Source of the DNA: Photorhabdus asymbiotica
Lineage (GTDB): Bacteria; Pseudomonadota; Gammaproteobacteria; Enterobacterales; Enterobacteriaceae
NCBI RefSeq assembly: GCF_003634575.1
Contig: NZ_RBLJ01000001.1
Location: 1,240,001 to 1,304,000 of the forward strand
Length of the DNA: 64,000 bases
Direction: 5' to 3'
The position numbers and the translations under genes were made by a program. The notes under the pieces are model-generated. The model made no database searches, was not told the origin of the DNA, and saw nothing but the letters and a program-made list of their open reading frames with translations. Below, one piece after another: positions 1 through 8,631 of the stretch (within the stretch, counting starts at the first letter, position 1; each line of letters starts with the position of its first letter).

Positions 1-570
1 CGTGTTAGCTTCGATCTTGCCATTAGTGCGGTAAATAATTTGACCTCCCGGTTCAATGATTATCTGGTCATACACTAAGACAACCGGTTCACCATAATCA
101 TCTTGATCTTCAACAATCAATGGCGCACCTGCGGTAACAGTGATTCTTTCGCCACTGTATAACGCAACCTTCATCGGGAAACGCTTCGCATTTAGCATTT
201 CTTCATAATCTTTGACCAGATTAGAATCACTATAGATATAGGCCCTAAAAGCTTTGCACAAATCGATATGATAACCCGTGACATTCACTAATCGTTCAGC
301 AGAAAACGGCTCAGGTAATGGATGATGGGGCTCCATTTTGCCAGGACCATACTCACTGTCAGGAACACCTCCGAGGGCCTTCAGCTCCTGTATGGTTTGT
401 ACCGTAAAAAACGCAGGGGGCACAGTCGCTGTCTCCGGATCATTAGAGAATATTACCTTGCCGTCAAAATCCGAAGTCTTAAGTTGCTTTGGCTGTCGTT
501 CTACACCAATCAGATTATAGTCCTGACGTAATATCGCCAAAGTTTCAATAACGGTTTTTCTTTTATCCAC
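1..570 (-). CDS. Glycine-rich repeat protein paralogue 1 (partial, 3' end outside window)
   Basis: Only the first 190 codons lie in the window; the gene runs off the left edge on the minus strand. Start is taken as GTG at 570 because it aligns with the starts of the three following paralogues and has the same upstream motif AGGAGAATT. The visible part is the conserved N-terminal domain: the DKRKTV..TLAIL start, the FFTVQTIQELKAL stretch, the HPLPEPFSAERL block, the FRAYIYSDSNLVKDYEEMLNAKRFPM block and the EPVVLVYDQIIIEPGGQI block. It ends just where the other copies turn into glycine repeats. There is no signal peptide. Function is unknown. It belongs to a four-gene tandem family. An ERIC element sits 23 bp upstream of the start. 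Confidence 0.8.
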   Translation of the reverse strand, partial: MDKRKTVIETLAILRQDYNLIGVERQPKQLKTSDFDGKVIFSNDPETATVPPAFFTVQTIQELKALGGVPDSEYGPGKMEPHHPLPEPFSAERLVNVTGYHIDLCKAFRAYIYSDSNLVKDYEEMLNAKRFPMKVALYSGERITVTAGAPLIVEDQDDYGEPVVLVYDQIIIEPGGQIIYRTNGKIEANT

Positions 571-593
571 AGTAATTCTCCTGAGTTTAAGTT

Positions 594-720
594 TATACCC
601 TTCATCCTTCAAGTTGCTGCTTTGTTGGCTGCTTTCACTCACCCCAGTCACATAGTTATCTATGCTCCTGGGGATTCGTTCACTGGCCGCCGCGCGACAA
701 CTCGAAATCTATTAGGTATA
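594..720. repeat. ERIC element (127 bp)
   Basis: It carries the ERIC core GCTCCTGGGGATTCG and CTCACCCCAGTCACA, is bounded by TATA at both ends, and has inverted termini (TTCAAGTTG / CAACTCGAA). It lies 23 bp upstream of the start of paralogue 1, so it is probably in that mRNA leader. Confidence 0.92.
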
Positions 721-1071
721 TTCACTTCACAGAAAAGTGATTGAATGTCATATTTAAATTGCACAATCTAAAATATTAATATACCTTCCCAATCTTTTCA
801 TTAATTAAAGAGAATATTTCTGTGATATATCACTACCTTTCAATACGTACGAGTTAAAACTCTTAATTTTATATTTGTCTCATCAGGTATTATTAGAAAA
901 TACAAATAGAAAACCATAATTACGGTTATATTTTTCAAAAATAACGACAAAACAGAAATCGGCTGCATACCCAAGACGATATGTAAAACCTAGAGGGCAA
1001 AAAAACAGAGCTAACCAACAAGGCCAGATTTAATTACTATTCAGTAATTAATAATGTAAGCCGCTTGAATA

Positions 1072-1198
1072 TATACCCTATGGATTTCAAGATGCATCGC
1101 GACGGCCAGGGAGCGAATCCCCGGGAGCATAGATAACTATGTGACCGGGGTGAGTGAGTGCAGCCAACAAAGAGGCAACTTGAAAGATAACGGGTATA
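1072..1198. repeat. ERIC element (127 bp)
   Basis: Full-length copy bounded by TATA, of the TTTCAAGATGCATCGCGACGG subtype, with core GAATCCCCGGGAGCATAG and GTGACCGGGGTGAGTG. It lies 76 bp beyond the stop codon of paralogue 2. Confidence 0.92.
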
Positions 1199-1274
1199 AA
1201 CAAAATGAATATCTGGCCTCATCCCTCGATATTTATCGTCGTTCGTACCAGTCCGATTGCTGCACCACTAGCGC

Positions 1275-2549
1275 TCAAGGTTTCCGTTCATGACCGTTGA
1301 CATATATCTTGCCAGTGATACCGTCATCGCCAAATTCTCCTCTGGCACCATCTCTACCATTTTCTCCATGTCGACCATATCTACCGACTGCTTTAAGAGA
1401 ATGTCCAGGCCTCCCGCCTACGCCACCCCATCCCACCATACCCCCTTCACCGCCAAGACCATTAAGTGACACAACCGAAAGTTTTGGATCACCTTCAGAG
1501 AAATTAATATAGATGTTACCACTATCTCCACCTTTCCCCCCATGCCCTCCATTCCCTCCATTTCCTCCATCCCCCCCATTTCCTGCATCCTCATCGGGAC
1601 ACCACCTGATTGTTCCATCCCCCCAATTACCCCCGTTACCCCCAACTCCCCCATGTCCACCATTACCTCCCTTTCCACCATTACCACCGTTCCCCCCTAC
1701 CGTTGCTGCACTTATTACTCCAGTAATAGATTGGACACTCATGGTCAGGTCATTTGCATTTCCAGCCGCGGCACCATCTCCCCCGATGGCTCCGGTAGAA
1801 CCCCTAGAGCCATCAGTACCTGGTGTGGCACTAAATAAGCAACCGCTTTTACTATCTTGACCAGGGCTACCATTGCTGCCATTAGCGCCATCATATCCTG
1901 GTGCACCATCAAAACCATTGACGCCATTACTGCCTTTATTGACTATATTTTCATTTCCAGCGTTTCCATTCCCTACAAGCGTGTTAGCTTCGATCCGACC
2001 ATTAGTGTGGTAAACAATTTGGCCTCCTGGTTCAATGACTATCTCGTCATACACCAAAACAACCGGTTCGCCATAGTCATTTTCATCCTTAATAATCAAT
2101 GGATTATCGGAGGTGATAGTGATTCTTTCGCCACTGTACAATGCCACCTTCATCGGGAAGCGCTTGGCATTCAGCATTTCTTCATAATCTTTGACCAACG
2201 CAGAATTACCATAGATATAGGCCCGAAAAGCTTTGCATAAATCAATATGACTGCCCGTGACATCTGCCAGTCGTTCAGCTGAAAACGGTTCAGGTAGCGG
2301 ATGATGAGGTTCCATTCTGCCAGGGCCATATTCACTGTCAGGTATACCGCCAAGTACCTTCAGCTCCTGTATGGTTTGTACCGTGAAAAATGCCGGGGGC
2401 ACAGTCGCTGCCCTCGGATCATTAGAGAATATTACCTTACCACCAAAATCCGAGGTCTTAAGTTGATTTGGTTGCCGTTCTATACCAACCGGATGATGAT
2501 TCTGATGTAATATTGCCAAAGTTTCAGAGACAGTTCTTATTTTATTCAT
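1275..2549 (-). CDS. Glycine-rich triplet-repeat protein, paralogue 2
   Basis: This 424-residue protein has two parts. Residues 1 to about 190 form a domain shared by all four paralogues, with no catalytic motif I recognise. Residues about 195 to 415 are collagen-like Gly-X-Y and then dense G-G-N/K/H triplets, interrupted by short beta-like segments (GNIYINF, GKIYVNG) that recur at the same places in the other copies. The start is ATG at 2549, preceded by TGGAGAATATCT. There is no signal peptide or membrane segment. The glycine part resembles polyglycine-II helix bundles such as those in some phage tail adhesins; that comparison is inference. The gap to the next upstream paralogue is only 97 bp and lacks an ERIC. 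The antisense strand is open in places only because of the GGN/CCN bias. Confidence 0.85.
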   Translation of the reverse strand: MNKIRTVSETLAILHQNHHPVGIERQPNQLKTSDFGGKVIFSNDPRAATVPPAFFTVQTIQELKVLGGIPDSEYGPGRMEPHHPLPEPFSAERLADVTGSHIDLCKAFRAYIYGNSALVKDYEEMLNAKRFPMKVALYSGERITITSDNPLIIKDENDYGEPVVLVYDEIVIEPGGQIVYHTNGRIEANTLVGNGNAGNENIVNKGSNGVNGFDGAPGYDGANGSNGSPGQDSKSGCLFSATPGTDGSRGSTGAIGGDGAAAGNANDLTMSVQSITGVISAATVGGNGGNGGKGGNGGHGGVGGNGGNWGDGTIRWCPDEDAGNGGDGGNGGNGGHGGKGGDSGNIYINFSEGDPKLSVVSLNGLGGEGGMVGWGGVGGRPGHSLKAVGRYGRHGENGRDGARGEFGDDGITGKIYVNGHERKP

Positions 2550-2646
2550 AGATATTCTCCAGAATTTAAATCTAATATCATCTTCCTAATAAACTAATGC
2601 GATACAGGCGAAAACCCGAACTTACTCATTTCCAAACAGTTGGTAT

Positions 2647-3969
2647 TTAGGAGACGGAGAGTTCATGCAATTTGCCATTGATATATATCTGCCCCTTTTT
2701 TCCTGGCTTTCCTGACTCTCCTGGCTTTCCATTAATACCCTTTATACCCGGCTTTCCGCAACAATTTAAGTTTTTAGTTTTATCCTCAGCATTACACCAC
2801 GCGGAGCCACCATCACCGCCTTTCCCTCCCCTTCCCGCTCTACCGCCAGCTCCTGCCGAGCCTGGTTTTGACAAATAACTAATTTGTGGATGACCAGCAG
2901 AATAGTTAAACTCTATGTCCCCTCCATCTCCACTATTTCCCCCATTACCTCCATCCCCTCCATCCCCTCCAGCTGCTCCATTCCCTCCATACGCAGAACT
3001 ACACAATGTGCTAGTAGCAAGACGGCGATTACCACTATAAATACTCCCAAAACCCCCATCACCACCATCTCCCCCATAGCCCCCATCACCACCATGACCA
3101 CCATTACCCCCATCCCCTCCTTCAGACTGCAAATAGATCAGCCCACCTACCTCATCACATGTGACAGTGAGTTTATTCGCCTCTTGACCGGGTTCTCCAT
3201 CCGATCCCGGAATTCCCGGAGAACCTTTAGTTCCGCCAGTACCTGATGTAGGCTGAGTTATACAGCGCTCTTTACTCTCATAACCAGATTGACCGCTAAC
3301 GCCGCTAACGCCATTGCTTCCACCTGTACCAGCAGTACCATCTTTTCCATCTCGCCCTTTATTGACAAAGTGCTGTGGGCCTGATCCAATCCCTTGGATG
3401 ACATTCGCTTCAATCCTACCATTGGTGTAACAAATAACTTTGCCTTCCGGTTCAATGGTTATCTGGTTATACACCAAAACAACCGGTTCACCACAATGCT
3501 CTTTATCTTCAATAATCAACGGATTATCTGCGGTAATCGTGATCTCCTCACCACTGTATAACGCAACTTTCATCGGAAAACGCTTAGCATTAAGAATTTC
3601 TTCATAATCTTTAACCAAAGTAGAATCACCATAGATATAAGCGCGGAAAGCTTTGCGCAAATCAATATGATTATCCGAGACATTTGCCAGACGTTCAGCA
3701 GAAAATGGTTCAGGTAACGGATGATAAGGTTCCATTTTTCCAGGACCATATCGACTGTCAGGCACACCGTTGAGTGCCTTCAGCTCTTGTATAGTTTGCA
3801 CTGTAAAAAATGCAGGTGGCACAGTAGCCGTTTCCAGATCGTTAGAAAATATTACCGGCCCGTCAAAGTCGGAGGTCTTAAGTTGCTTTGGTTGCCGTTC
3901 CAGACCAAACGGATGATGATATTGATGTAATATTGCCAAAGTCTCAGCAACCGTTCTTATTTTTTCCAT
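2647..3969 (-). CDS. Glycine-rich triplet-repeat protein, paralogue 3
   Basis: This 440-residue member of the tandem family starts at ATG 3969, after TAGGAGAATTTCC; a longer frame to 3999 lacks a ribosome site. The N-terminal domain (about 1-190) is close to that of its neighbours. The tail differs most: it opens with real collagen-type triplets, passes through a GGDGGNGG-rich block with a cysteine-containing insert around the TSTLCSSAYGG motif, and ends with lysine/proline-rich GKPGIKG triplets and the family's IYINGK motif. Cysteines occur in the tail (for example NCCG), which could cross-link strands. No export signal is visible. Function is unknown. Confidence 0.85.
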   Translation of the reverse strand: MEKIRTVAETLAILHQYHHPFGLERQPKQLKTSDFDGPVIFSNDLETATVPPAFFTVQTIQELKALNGVPDSRYGPGKMEPYHPLPEPFSAERLANVSDNHIDLRKAFRAYIYGDSTLVKDYEEILNAKRFPMKVALYSGEEITITADNPLIIEDKEHCGEPVVLVYNQITIEPEGKVICYTNGRIEANVIQGIGSGPQHFVNKGRDGKDGTAGTGGSNGVSGVSGQSGYESKERCITQPTSGTGGTKGSPGIPGSDGEPGQEANKLTVTCDEVGGLIYLQSEGGDGGNGGHGGDGGYGGDGGDGGFGSIYSGNRRLATSTLCSSAYGGNGAAGGDGGDGGNGGNSGDGGDIEFNYSAGHPQISYLSKPGSAGAGGRAGRGGKGGDGGSAWCNAEDKTKNLNCCGKPGIKGINGKPGESGKPGKKGQIYINGKLHELSVS

Positions 3970-4227
3970 GGAAATTCTCCTAAGTTTAAATTTATACATT
4001 TAGAATAATTTTATATATCAATTATCAATCTAACCAAGTTCCAAAGTCTCTACTGTTATCACTACCGGTTATGTCACTAACTTGCTAATTAGTCAGAATC
4101 TTACCACTGACTAATCACCCGATTAGCCAGAGCAAAAACATCGATTTTTCCTGACAAAGAATATAGTCACGTCAACAATAAGCAGGCCAGAAAAATAATT
4201 CCTATGAGAATTAATTAGGTAAATATT

Positions 4228-4354
4228 TATACCCTTCATCCTTCAAGTTGCTGCTTTGTTGGCTGCTTTCTCTCACCCCAGTCACAGAGTTATCTATGCT
4301 CCTGGGGATTCGTTCACTTGCCGCCGCGCTGCAACTCGAAATTTATTGGGTATA
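4228..4354. repeat. ERIC element (127 bp)
   Basis: Full-length copy bounded by TATA, same subtype as 594-720, sitting about 260 bp upstream of the start of paralogue 3. Confidence 0.92.
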
Positions 4355-4502
4355 TTCACTTTACAGAAAACAATTAGATACGACATTGAAATGACACAAT
4401 TTAAAATATTAATGTAAATTCCCATTTTTTCCATTAATTATGGAAAATATTTCTGTGATTCATCATTACCTTTTAATAGATACTAATTAAAAAGTTCAAT
4501 TT

Positions 4503-4628
4503 TATACCCGTTATATTTCAAGTTGCCTCTTTGTTAACTGCACTTACTCACCCCGGTCACATAGTTATCTATGCTCCCGGGATTCGCTCCCTTGCCATTG
4601 CGATGCATCTTGAAATCCATAGGGTATA
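4503..4628. repeat. ERIC element (126 bp)
   Basis: Complete copy with one base missing in the CCCGGGATTCG core. The homologous spot at 870-873 is an unoccupied TATA. Confidence 0.9.
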
Positions 4629-4763
4629 TACTTATCTCACGAGGTATTATTAGATAATAAAATTATGAATATGATTAAAATTACAGTCTCTATCATGATA
4701 AGTGCAGCCATTGGAAATAGCTGCACATCTTGTAGTTCAACATAGGCAAATCATTCAACACGA

Positions 4764-6008
4764 TTAATTCTGTACATTACCGTTAATATATATCTTGCCA
4801 ACTACACCCGCCCCGCCCAATTTTCCATCAATACCGTCTCGACCAGATACTCCTAGTTGACTACTGTTACCAACTCCTCCTTTTCCTCCTTTTCCTCCTT
4901 TTCCGCCTTTTCCACCTTTTCCTCCGTTACCGCTATATGACTGAGCGTTCATTACTGGCCGACCGCCAAGGAAATTAATATATACGTTACCACTGTCTCC
5001 ACCTTTCCCCCCATTACCCGCGTCTCCGCCATCTCCACCATTACCCCCATTTCCCGCCCTTCCTGCTCTAGATTTGCCTGTCTTATTACCTCCATTGCCC
5101 CCTATTCCACCATTTCCCCCATTCCCTCCATTGCCACCATTCCCTGCATTTCCACCCATTGATTCCACATTTACTGCCCCAGTAACAAGTTGAACATTAA
5201 TAACTATGTCATTTGCATCTCCACCATCTCTGCCTCCTCCCCCCAATCCTCCTGAAGAACCGTCAGTTGCATCAGAACCTGCTGTAGGCTCAACAACACA
5301 GCCGTATTTATTCTCTATACCAGCAGCGCCATCTCTGCCATTAGACCCATCACATCCTGTCTCACCATCAAAACCATCACCTCTATCATCGCCTTTACTG
5401 ATAATGCTCGGTTTCTGATCACTTCCATTCCCTACAAGCGTATTAGCTTCGATCCGACCATTAGTGCGGTAAATAATTTGACCTCCTGGTTCAATGATTA
5501 TCTCGTCATACACCAAAACAACCGGTTCGCCATAGTTATCTTTATCCTCAATGATCAATGGATTATCGGCGGTGATAGTGATTCTTTCTCCACTGTATAA
5601 TGCCACCTTCATCGGGAAACGCTTTGCATTCAGCATTTCTTCATAATCTTTGACCAACGCAGAATCACCATAGATATAGGCTCGAAAAGCTTTACATAAA
5701 TCAATATGATTGCCCGTGACATCTGCCAGTCGTTCAGCTGAAAACGGTTCAGGTAACGGATGATGAGGTTCCATTCCACCAGGGCCATATTCACTGTCAG
5801 GTATGCCGCCAAGTACCTTCAGCTCCTGTATGGTTTGTACCGTGAAAAATGCAGGTGGCACAGTAGCTGTTTTTGGATCGTTAGAGAATATTACCTTGCC
5901 ACCAAAATCCGAGGTCTTAAGTTGATTTAGCTGCCGTTCTATACCAACCGGATGATGATTCTGATGTAATATTGCCAAAGTTTCAGAGACAGTTCTTATT
6001 TTATCCAC
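4764..6008 (-). CDS. Glycine-rich triplet-repeat protein, paralogue 4
   Basis: Start is called at GTG 6008, preceded by AGGAGAATTCTC as in paralogue 1. The longer frame to 6089 begins inside an ERIC element and is not credible. The 414-residue product has the family N-terminal domain (residues 1 to about 190). Its tail contains a variable collagen-like stretch, a GGNGGNGG block, the GNVYINF segment, a GKGGKGG run and the terminal GKIYING motif. It is most similar to paralogue 2 in the N-terminal domain. The leader carries an ERIC 23 bp upstream of the start, in the same place as in paralogue 1. Function is unknown. Confidence 0.85.
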   Translation of the reverse strand: MDKIRTVSETLAILHQNHHPVGIERQLNQLKTSDFGGKVIFSNDPKTATVPPAFFTVQTIQELKVLGGIPDSEYGPGGMEPHHPLPEPFSAERLADVTGNHIDLCKAFRAYIYGDSALVKDYEEMLNAKRFPMKVALYSGERITITADNPLIIEDKDNYGEPVVLVYDEIIIEPGGQIIYRTNGRIEANTLVGNGSDQKPSIISKGDDRGDGFDGETGCDGSNGRDGAAGIENKYGCVVEPTAGSDATDGSSGGLGGGGRDGGDANDIVINVQLVTGAVNVESMGGNAGNGGNGGNGGNGGIGGNGGNKTGKSRAGRAGNGGNGGDGGDAGNGGKGGDSGNVYINFLGGRPVMNAQSYSGNGGKGGKGGKGGKGGKGGVGNSSQLGVSGRDGIDGKLGGAGVVGKIYINGNVQN

Positions 6009-6031
6009 GAGAATTCTCCTGAGGTTAAGTT

Positions 6032-6158
6032 TATACCCTTCATCCTCCAAGTTGCTGCTTTGTTGGCTGCTTTCACTCACCCCAGTCACATCGTTATCTA
6101 TGCTCCCGGGGATTCGTTCACTTGCCGCCGCGCTGCAACTCGAAATTTATTGGGTATA
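6032..6158. repeat. ERIC element (127 bp)
   Basis: Full-length copy bounded by TATA, 23 bp upstream of the GTG start of paralogue 4, the same spacing as the ERIC before paralogue 1. Confidence 0.92.
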
Positions 6159-6324
6159 TGCGTTTAAGATAACTTCATATCCGTTGCCCATTTGGTCAAG
6201 TTCCAAAGTATCTACTGTTATTACTACTGATTTTGACATTAAATTGCTAATAGACAGAATATTGCTCTTAGCCAATCGCCAGATTAACCATAACGGTAGC
6301 GTCGATTTTTTCTGACAAAAGATA

Positions 6325-6451
6325 TATACCTGTTATCTTTCAAGTTGCCTCTTTGTTGGCTGCACTCACTCACCCCAGTCACATAGTTATCTATGCTCCC
6401 GGGGATTCGCTCCCTTGCCGTCGCGATGCATCTTGAAATCTATTGGGTATA
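6325..6451. repeat. ERIC element (127 bp)
   Basis: Full-length copy bounded by TATA, at the position homologous to the ERIC at 4228-4354 in the leader of paralogue 3. Confidence 0.92.
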
Positions 6452-6555
6452 TTTACTTTACAGAAAAGTGATTGAATGTAATATTTAAATTGCACAATCT
6501 AAAATATTAATATATCTCCCCTGTTTTTTCATTAATTAAAGAAAATATTTCTGTG

Positions 6556-6661
6556 ATAAATAACTTTCCAAAATGGTGCTACACCTTATCTACTAACAAC
6601 CCTATGTATAACAATTGGTTGAAGAAAACCACGTGTGGCGGAATTATGAAACCTTATTTAT
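6556..6661. repeat. MITE-like insertion (106 bp)
   Basis: This segment is absent from the two homologous leader copies (compare about 826-832 and 4461-4470). It begins with ATAAATAA and ends with TTATTTAT, 8-base perfect terminal inverted repeats, and interrupts an ATAT in the parental sequence. It has no coding content. Confidence 0.5.
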
Positions 6662-6712
6662 ATCACTACCTTTTAATACGTGCTAATTAAAACTTTTGAT
6701 TTTATACCCGTC

Positions 6713-6763
6713 ATCTTTCAAGTTTCCTCTTTGTTGGCTGCAACTCGAAATCTATTTGGTATA
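6713..6763. repeat. Internally deleted ERIC (51 bp)
   Basis: Both ERIC termini and TATA ends are present (TTTCAAGTTTCCTCTTTGTTGGCTGC joined to CAACTCGAAATCTATTTGG), but about 76 bp of the core is gone. It occupies the same spot as the full element at 4503-4628. Confidence 0.8.
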
Positions 6764-7044
6764 TATTTATTTCATCAGGTATTATTATGAAATACAAAAA
6801 ATAAATAATATTGTATTTTTAAAAATCACAACAAAATATAAACCTATAGGTATTATTAAACAATAAAATTATGAATGTGATTTAAATGAAGAATGGGAAA
6901 TAATGACTTTCACAAGAATAAGATGTTTTTACGAATAAATTGCAACTTTTAAATGAATTAAACTTACAAAAAAATCTTAAATTACCGGCAAAAAAGTCAA
7001 TAAAATAGCCTTAATGAAACCATGCAGTAAATCAACATAACACG

Positions 7045-7069
7045 GTGCAGCCGTTACCAACGGCTGCAC
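7045..7069 (-). terminator. Hairpin downstream of the biosynthetic operon
   Basis: Perfect 11-bp stem (GTGCAGCCGTT / AACGGCTGCAC) with a 3-nt loop, 11 bp beyond the stop codon of the exporter gene. No long T-run follows, so efficiency is uncertain. Confidence 0.6.
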
Positions 7070-7079
7070 AATAAGACAA

Positions 7080-8612
7080 TCAATATTCAAGCACTTGAGT
7101 TTTCTGCGGAGCTTTCAACAAACGCCAGGCGAGCAATACCACACCTGCGGTCAATACCGTCGTCATCCAACTCATCATATGAATAGCACTGGTGAATGAT
7201 TCTGCTGCTGCTGTCATCAGTTGCTGCCCTTCCGCCTCAGCTAATGAACCCGCTACGACGTAAGCACCAGCCAGAGTCTCTAACGCTAATCCACTCTGTT
7301 CCTGAGAGATCCCATCTGGCAATTGCAGAGTGACACGATAGAAGGCGGTTACCAACCCACCTATGATGGTCGTGCCAAGTACAACACCCACTTCATAAGC
7401 GGTTTCACTGATGGACGATGCAGCCCCTGCTTTCGACGATGGCACTGCCGAAAGCACCAGATCGTTAGATACCGAAGCGATTGCGCCCACACCAACATTT
7501 AATAATGCGAAGGCAATAATCAGAGTGGTCAAATCGCTACCGATACTGGCGACTAGCAAAAATGCAGCACCAGCAAAACTCAGCAAAAGCGGTACCAAGT
7601 AGTAAGCCGGCATCCGTTGAGCAACCGGCACTATCGCCATACCAATGACAATCGCCATGATTTGCCCTGGAACCAATGCCAGACTAGCCGAAATCGGTTC
7701 CATTCCCAGCACGATTTGTAAAACCTGAGTGGCAAAAAAGACGAAGCCAACCAGCAAGGCCAGACTCAATAAGTTGACCATAATCGAACCGGTAAACACC
7801 CCATTACGGAACAGAGAAAGATCCATCAGCGGGACAGACAAACTCCGCTGCCGGCGAACAAACAACACGCCAGCCACAAGACCAACAGACAGTTCTAGTA
7901 TGACACTTGTTTCAAACCCATCACTGGCAAGATGTTTAATCGCATAAACAATACCAACCATAGCGATGATCGATAACAGCACGCTATACACATCGATAAT
8001 GCCTGTCTGCTTCTTATCGGACTCTGGCAATAACATCGGTCCGAAGATCAACAACGGCACTAATACCGGTACTGCTAATAGGAAAATTGAATTCCAATCG
8101 AAGAACTGTAATAGAACACCACCTACTACAGGACCTAATGCCGAACCGATAGTTAATGTTGTCGCCCAAATAGCGACAGCTAACCGACGCTGTTCTCGAT
8201 CCTCAAAAAGAGTGCTGATTAAAGCCAAAGTTGAAGGCATCAGCATCGCACCAAAAAATCCTAGTACGGCTCGCCCGCCAATCAACTGTACGGGTGAAGT
8301 TGACAGCGCTGTTAACACTGAAACAACGGTAAATCCCAACGATCCAAATAACAGTAATGAACGATGACCAACACGATCACCAATACTTCCCATTGATACC
8401 AGCAAACCCGCCAATACCAATGAATAAGCATCGATTATCCATAATTGCTGACTTGCACTGGGTCCCAGAGCTTCAGCAATTTTTGGCAAAGCAAAGCTTA
8501 AGATCGTATTGTCCACAGTCACTAACAATACTGGCAACATCAATATCAGTAATCCCAACCAATTTCTGAGTCCTGCCCGCCCGTTAGCCTCAGCAACTCT
8601 ATTTAACGACAT
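7080..8612 (-). CDS. DHA2-family MFS drug/metabolite exporter
   Basis: This is a proton-coupled efflux protein of the inner membrane with about 14 predicted membrane segments, the number typical of the DHA2 (SmvA/QacA-like) group. The motif VDNTILSFALP in helix 1 matches the DHA2 signature, and GSIGDRVGHR in the loop after helix 2 matches MFS motif A. Start is set at ATG 8612 because GGAGTTGAGGGG precedes it and because the longer frame to 8741 runs into the preceding gene. It is the last gene of the operon, 19 bp after the PapC-like gene, which suggests it exports the product or gives self-resistance. The substrate cannot be read from the sequence. Confidence 0.88.
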   Translation of the reverse strand: MSLNRVAEANGRAGLRNWLGLLILMLPVLLVTVDNTILSFALPKIAEALGPSASQQLWIIDAYSLVLAGLLVSMGSIGDRVGHRSLLLFGSLGFTVVSVLTALSTSPVQLIGGRAVLGFFGAMLMPSTLALISTLFEDREQRRLAVAIWATTLTIGSALGPVVGGVLLQFFDWNSIFLLAVPVLVPLLIFGPMLLPESDKKQTGIIDVYSVLLSIIAMVGIVYAIKHLASDGFETSVILELSVGLVAGVLFVRRQRSLSVPLMDLSLFRNGVFTGSIMVNLLSLALLVGFVFFATQVLQIVLGMEPISASLALVPGQIMAIVIGMAIVPVAQRMPAYYLVPLLLSFAGAAFLLVASIGSDLTTLIIAFALLNVGVGAIASVSNDLVLSAVPSSKAGAASSISETAYEVGVVLGTTIIGGLVTAFYRVTLQLPDGISQEQSGLALETLAGAYVVAGSLAEAEGQQLMTAAAESFTSAIHMMSWMTTVLTAGVVLLAWRLLKAPQKTQVLEY

Positions 8613-8631
8613 CCCCTCAACTCCTTTTATA

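Larger units (their letters stand above)
571..1274. other. Intergenic region between paralogues 1 and 2
   Basis: This stretch holds no gene. It contains ERIC copies at 594-720 and 1072-1198. Between them is AT-rich leader DNA (about 721-950) that recurs, diverged, at about 4355-4500 and 6452-6712 upstream of the other paralogues. Confidence 0.8.
3970..4763. other. Intergenic region between paralogues 3 and 4
   Basis: No gene seen. It contains ERIC copies at 4228-4354 and 4503-4628, and the duplicated AT-rich leader sequence shared with 721-950 and 6452-6712. Confidence 0.8.
6009..7079. other. Intergenic region upstream of paralogue 4
   Basis: No gene seen. It holds two complete ERICs (6032-6158, 6325-6451), an internally deleted ERIC (6713-6763), a 106-bp MITE-like insert (6556-6661), and a hairpin at 7045-7069 that belongs to the operon on its right. 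The remaining DNA is AT-rich. Confidence 0.8.

Noticed and set aside
1297-1860. Plus-strand proline-rich open frames opposite the glycine-rich genes
   Set aside because: They are the antisense of GGN codons (CCN proline codons) and have no ribosome site; they only mirror the real minus-strand genes.
6009-6089. N-terminal extension of paralogue 4 up to 6089
   Set aside because: The extra codons come from an ERIC element, while a GTG with a family-conserved ribosome site lies at 6008.
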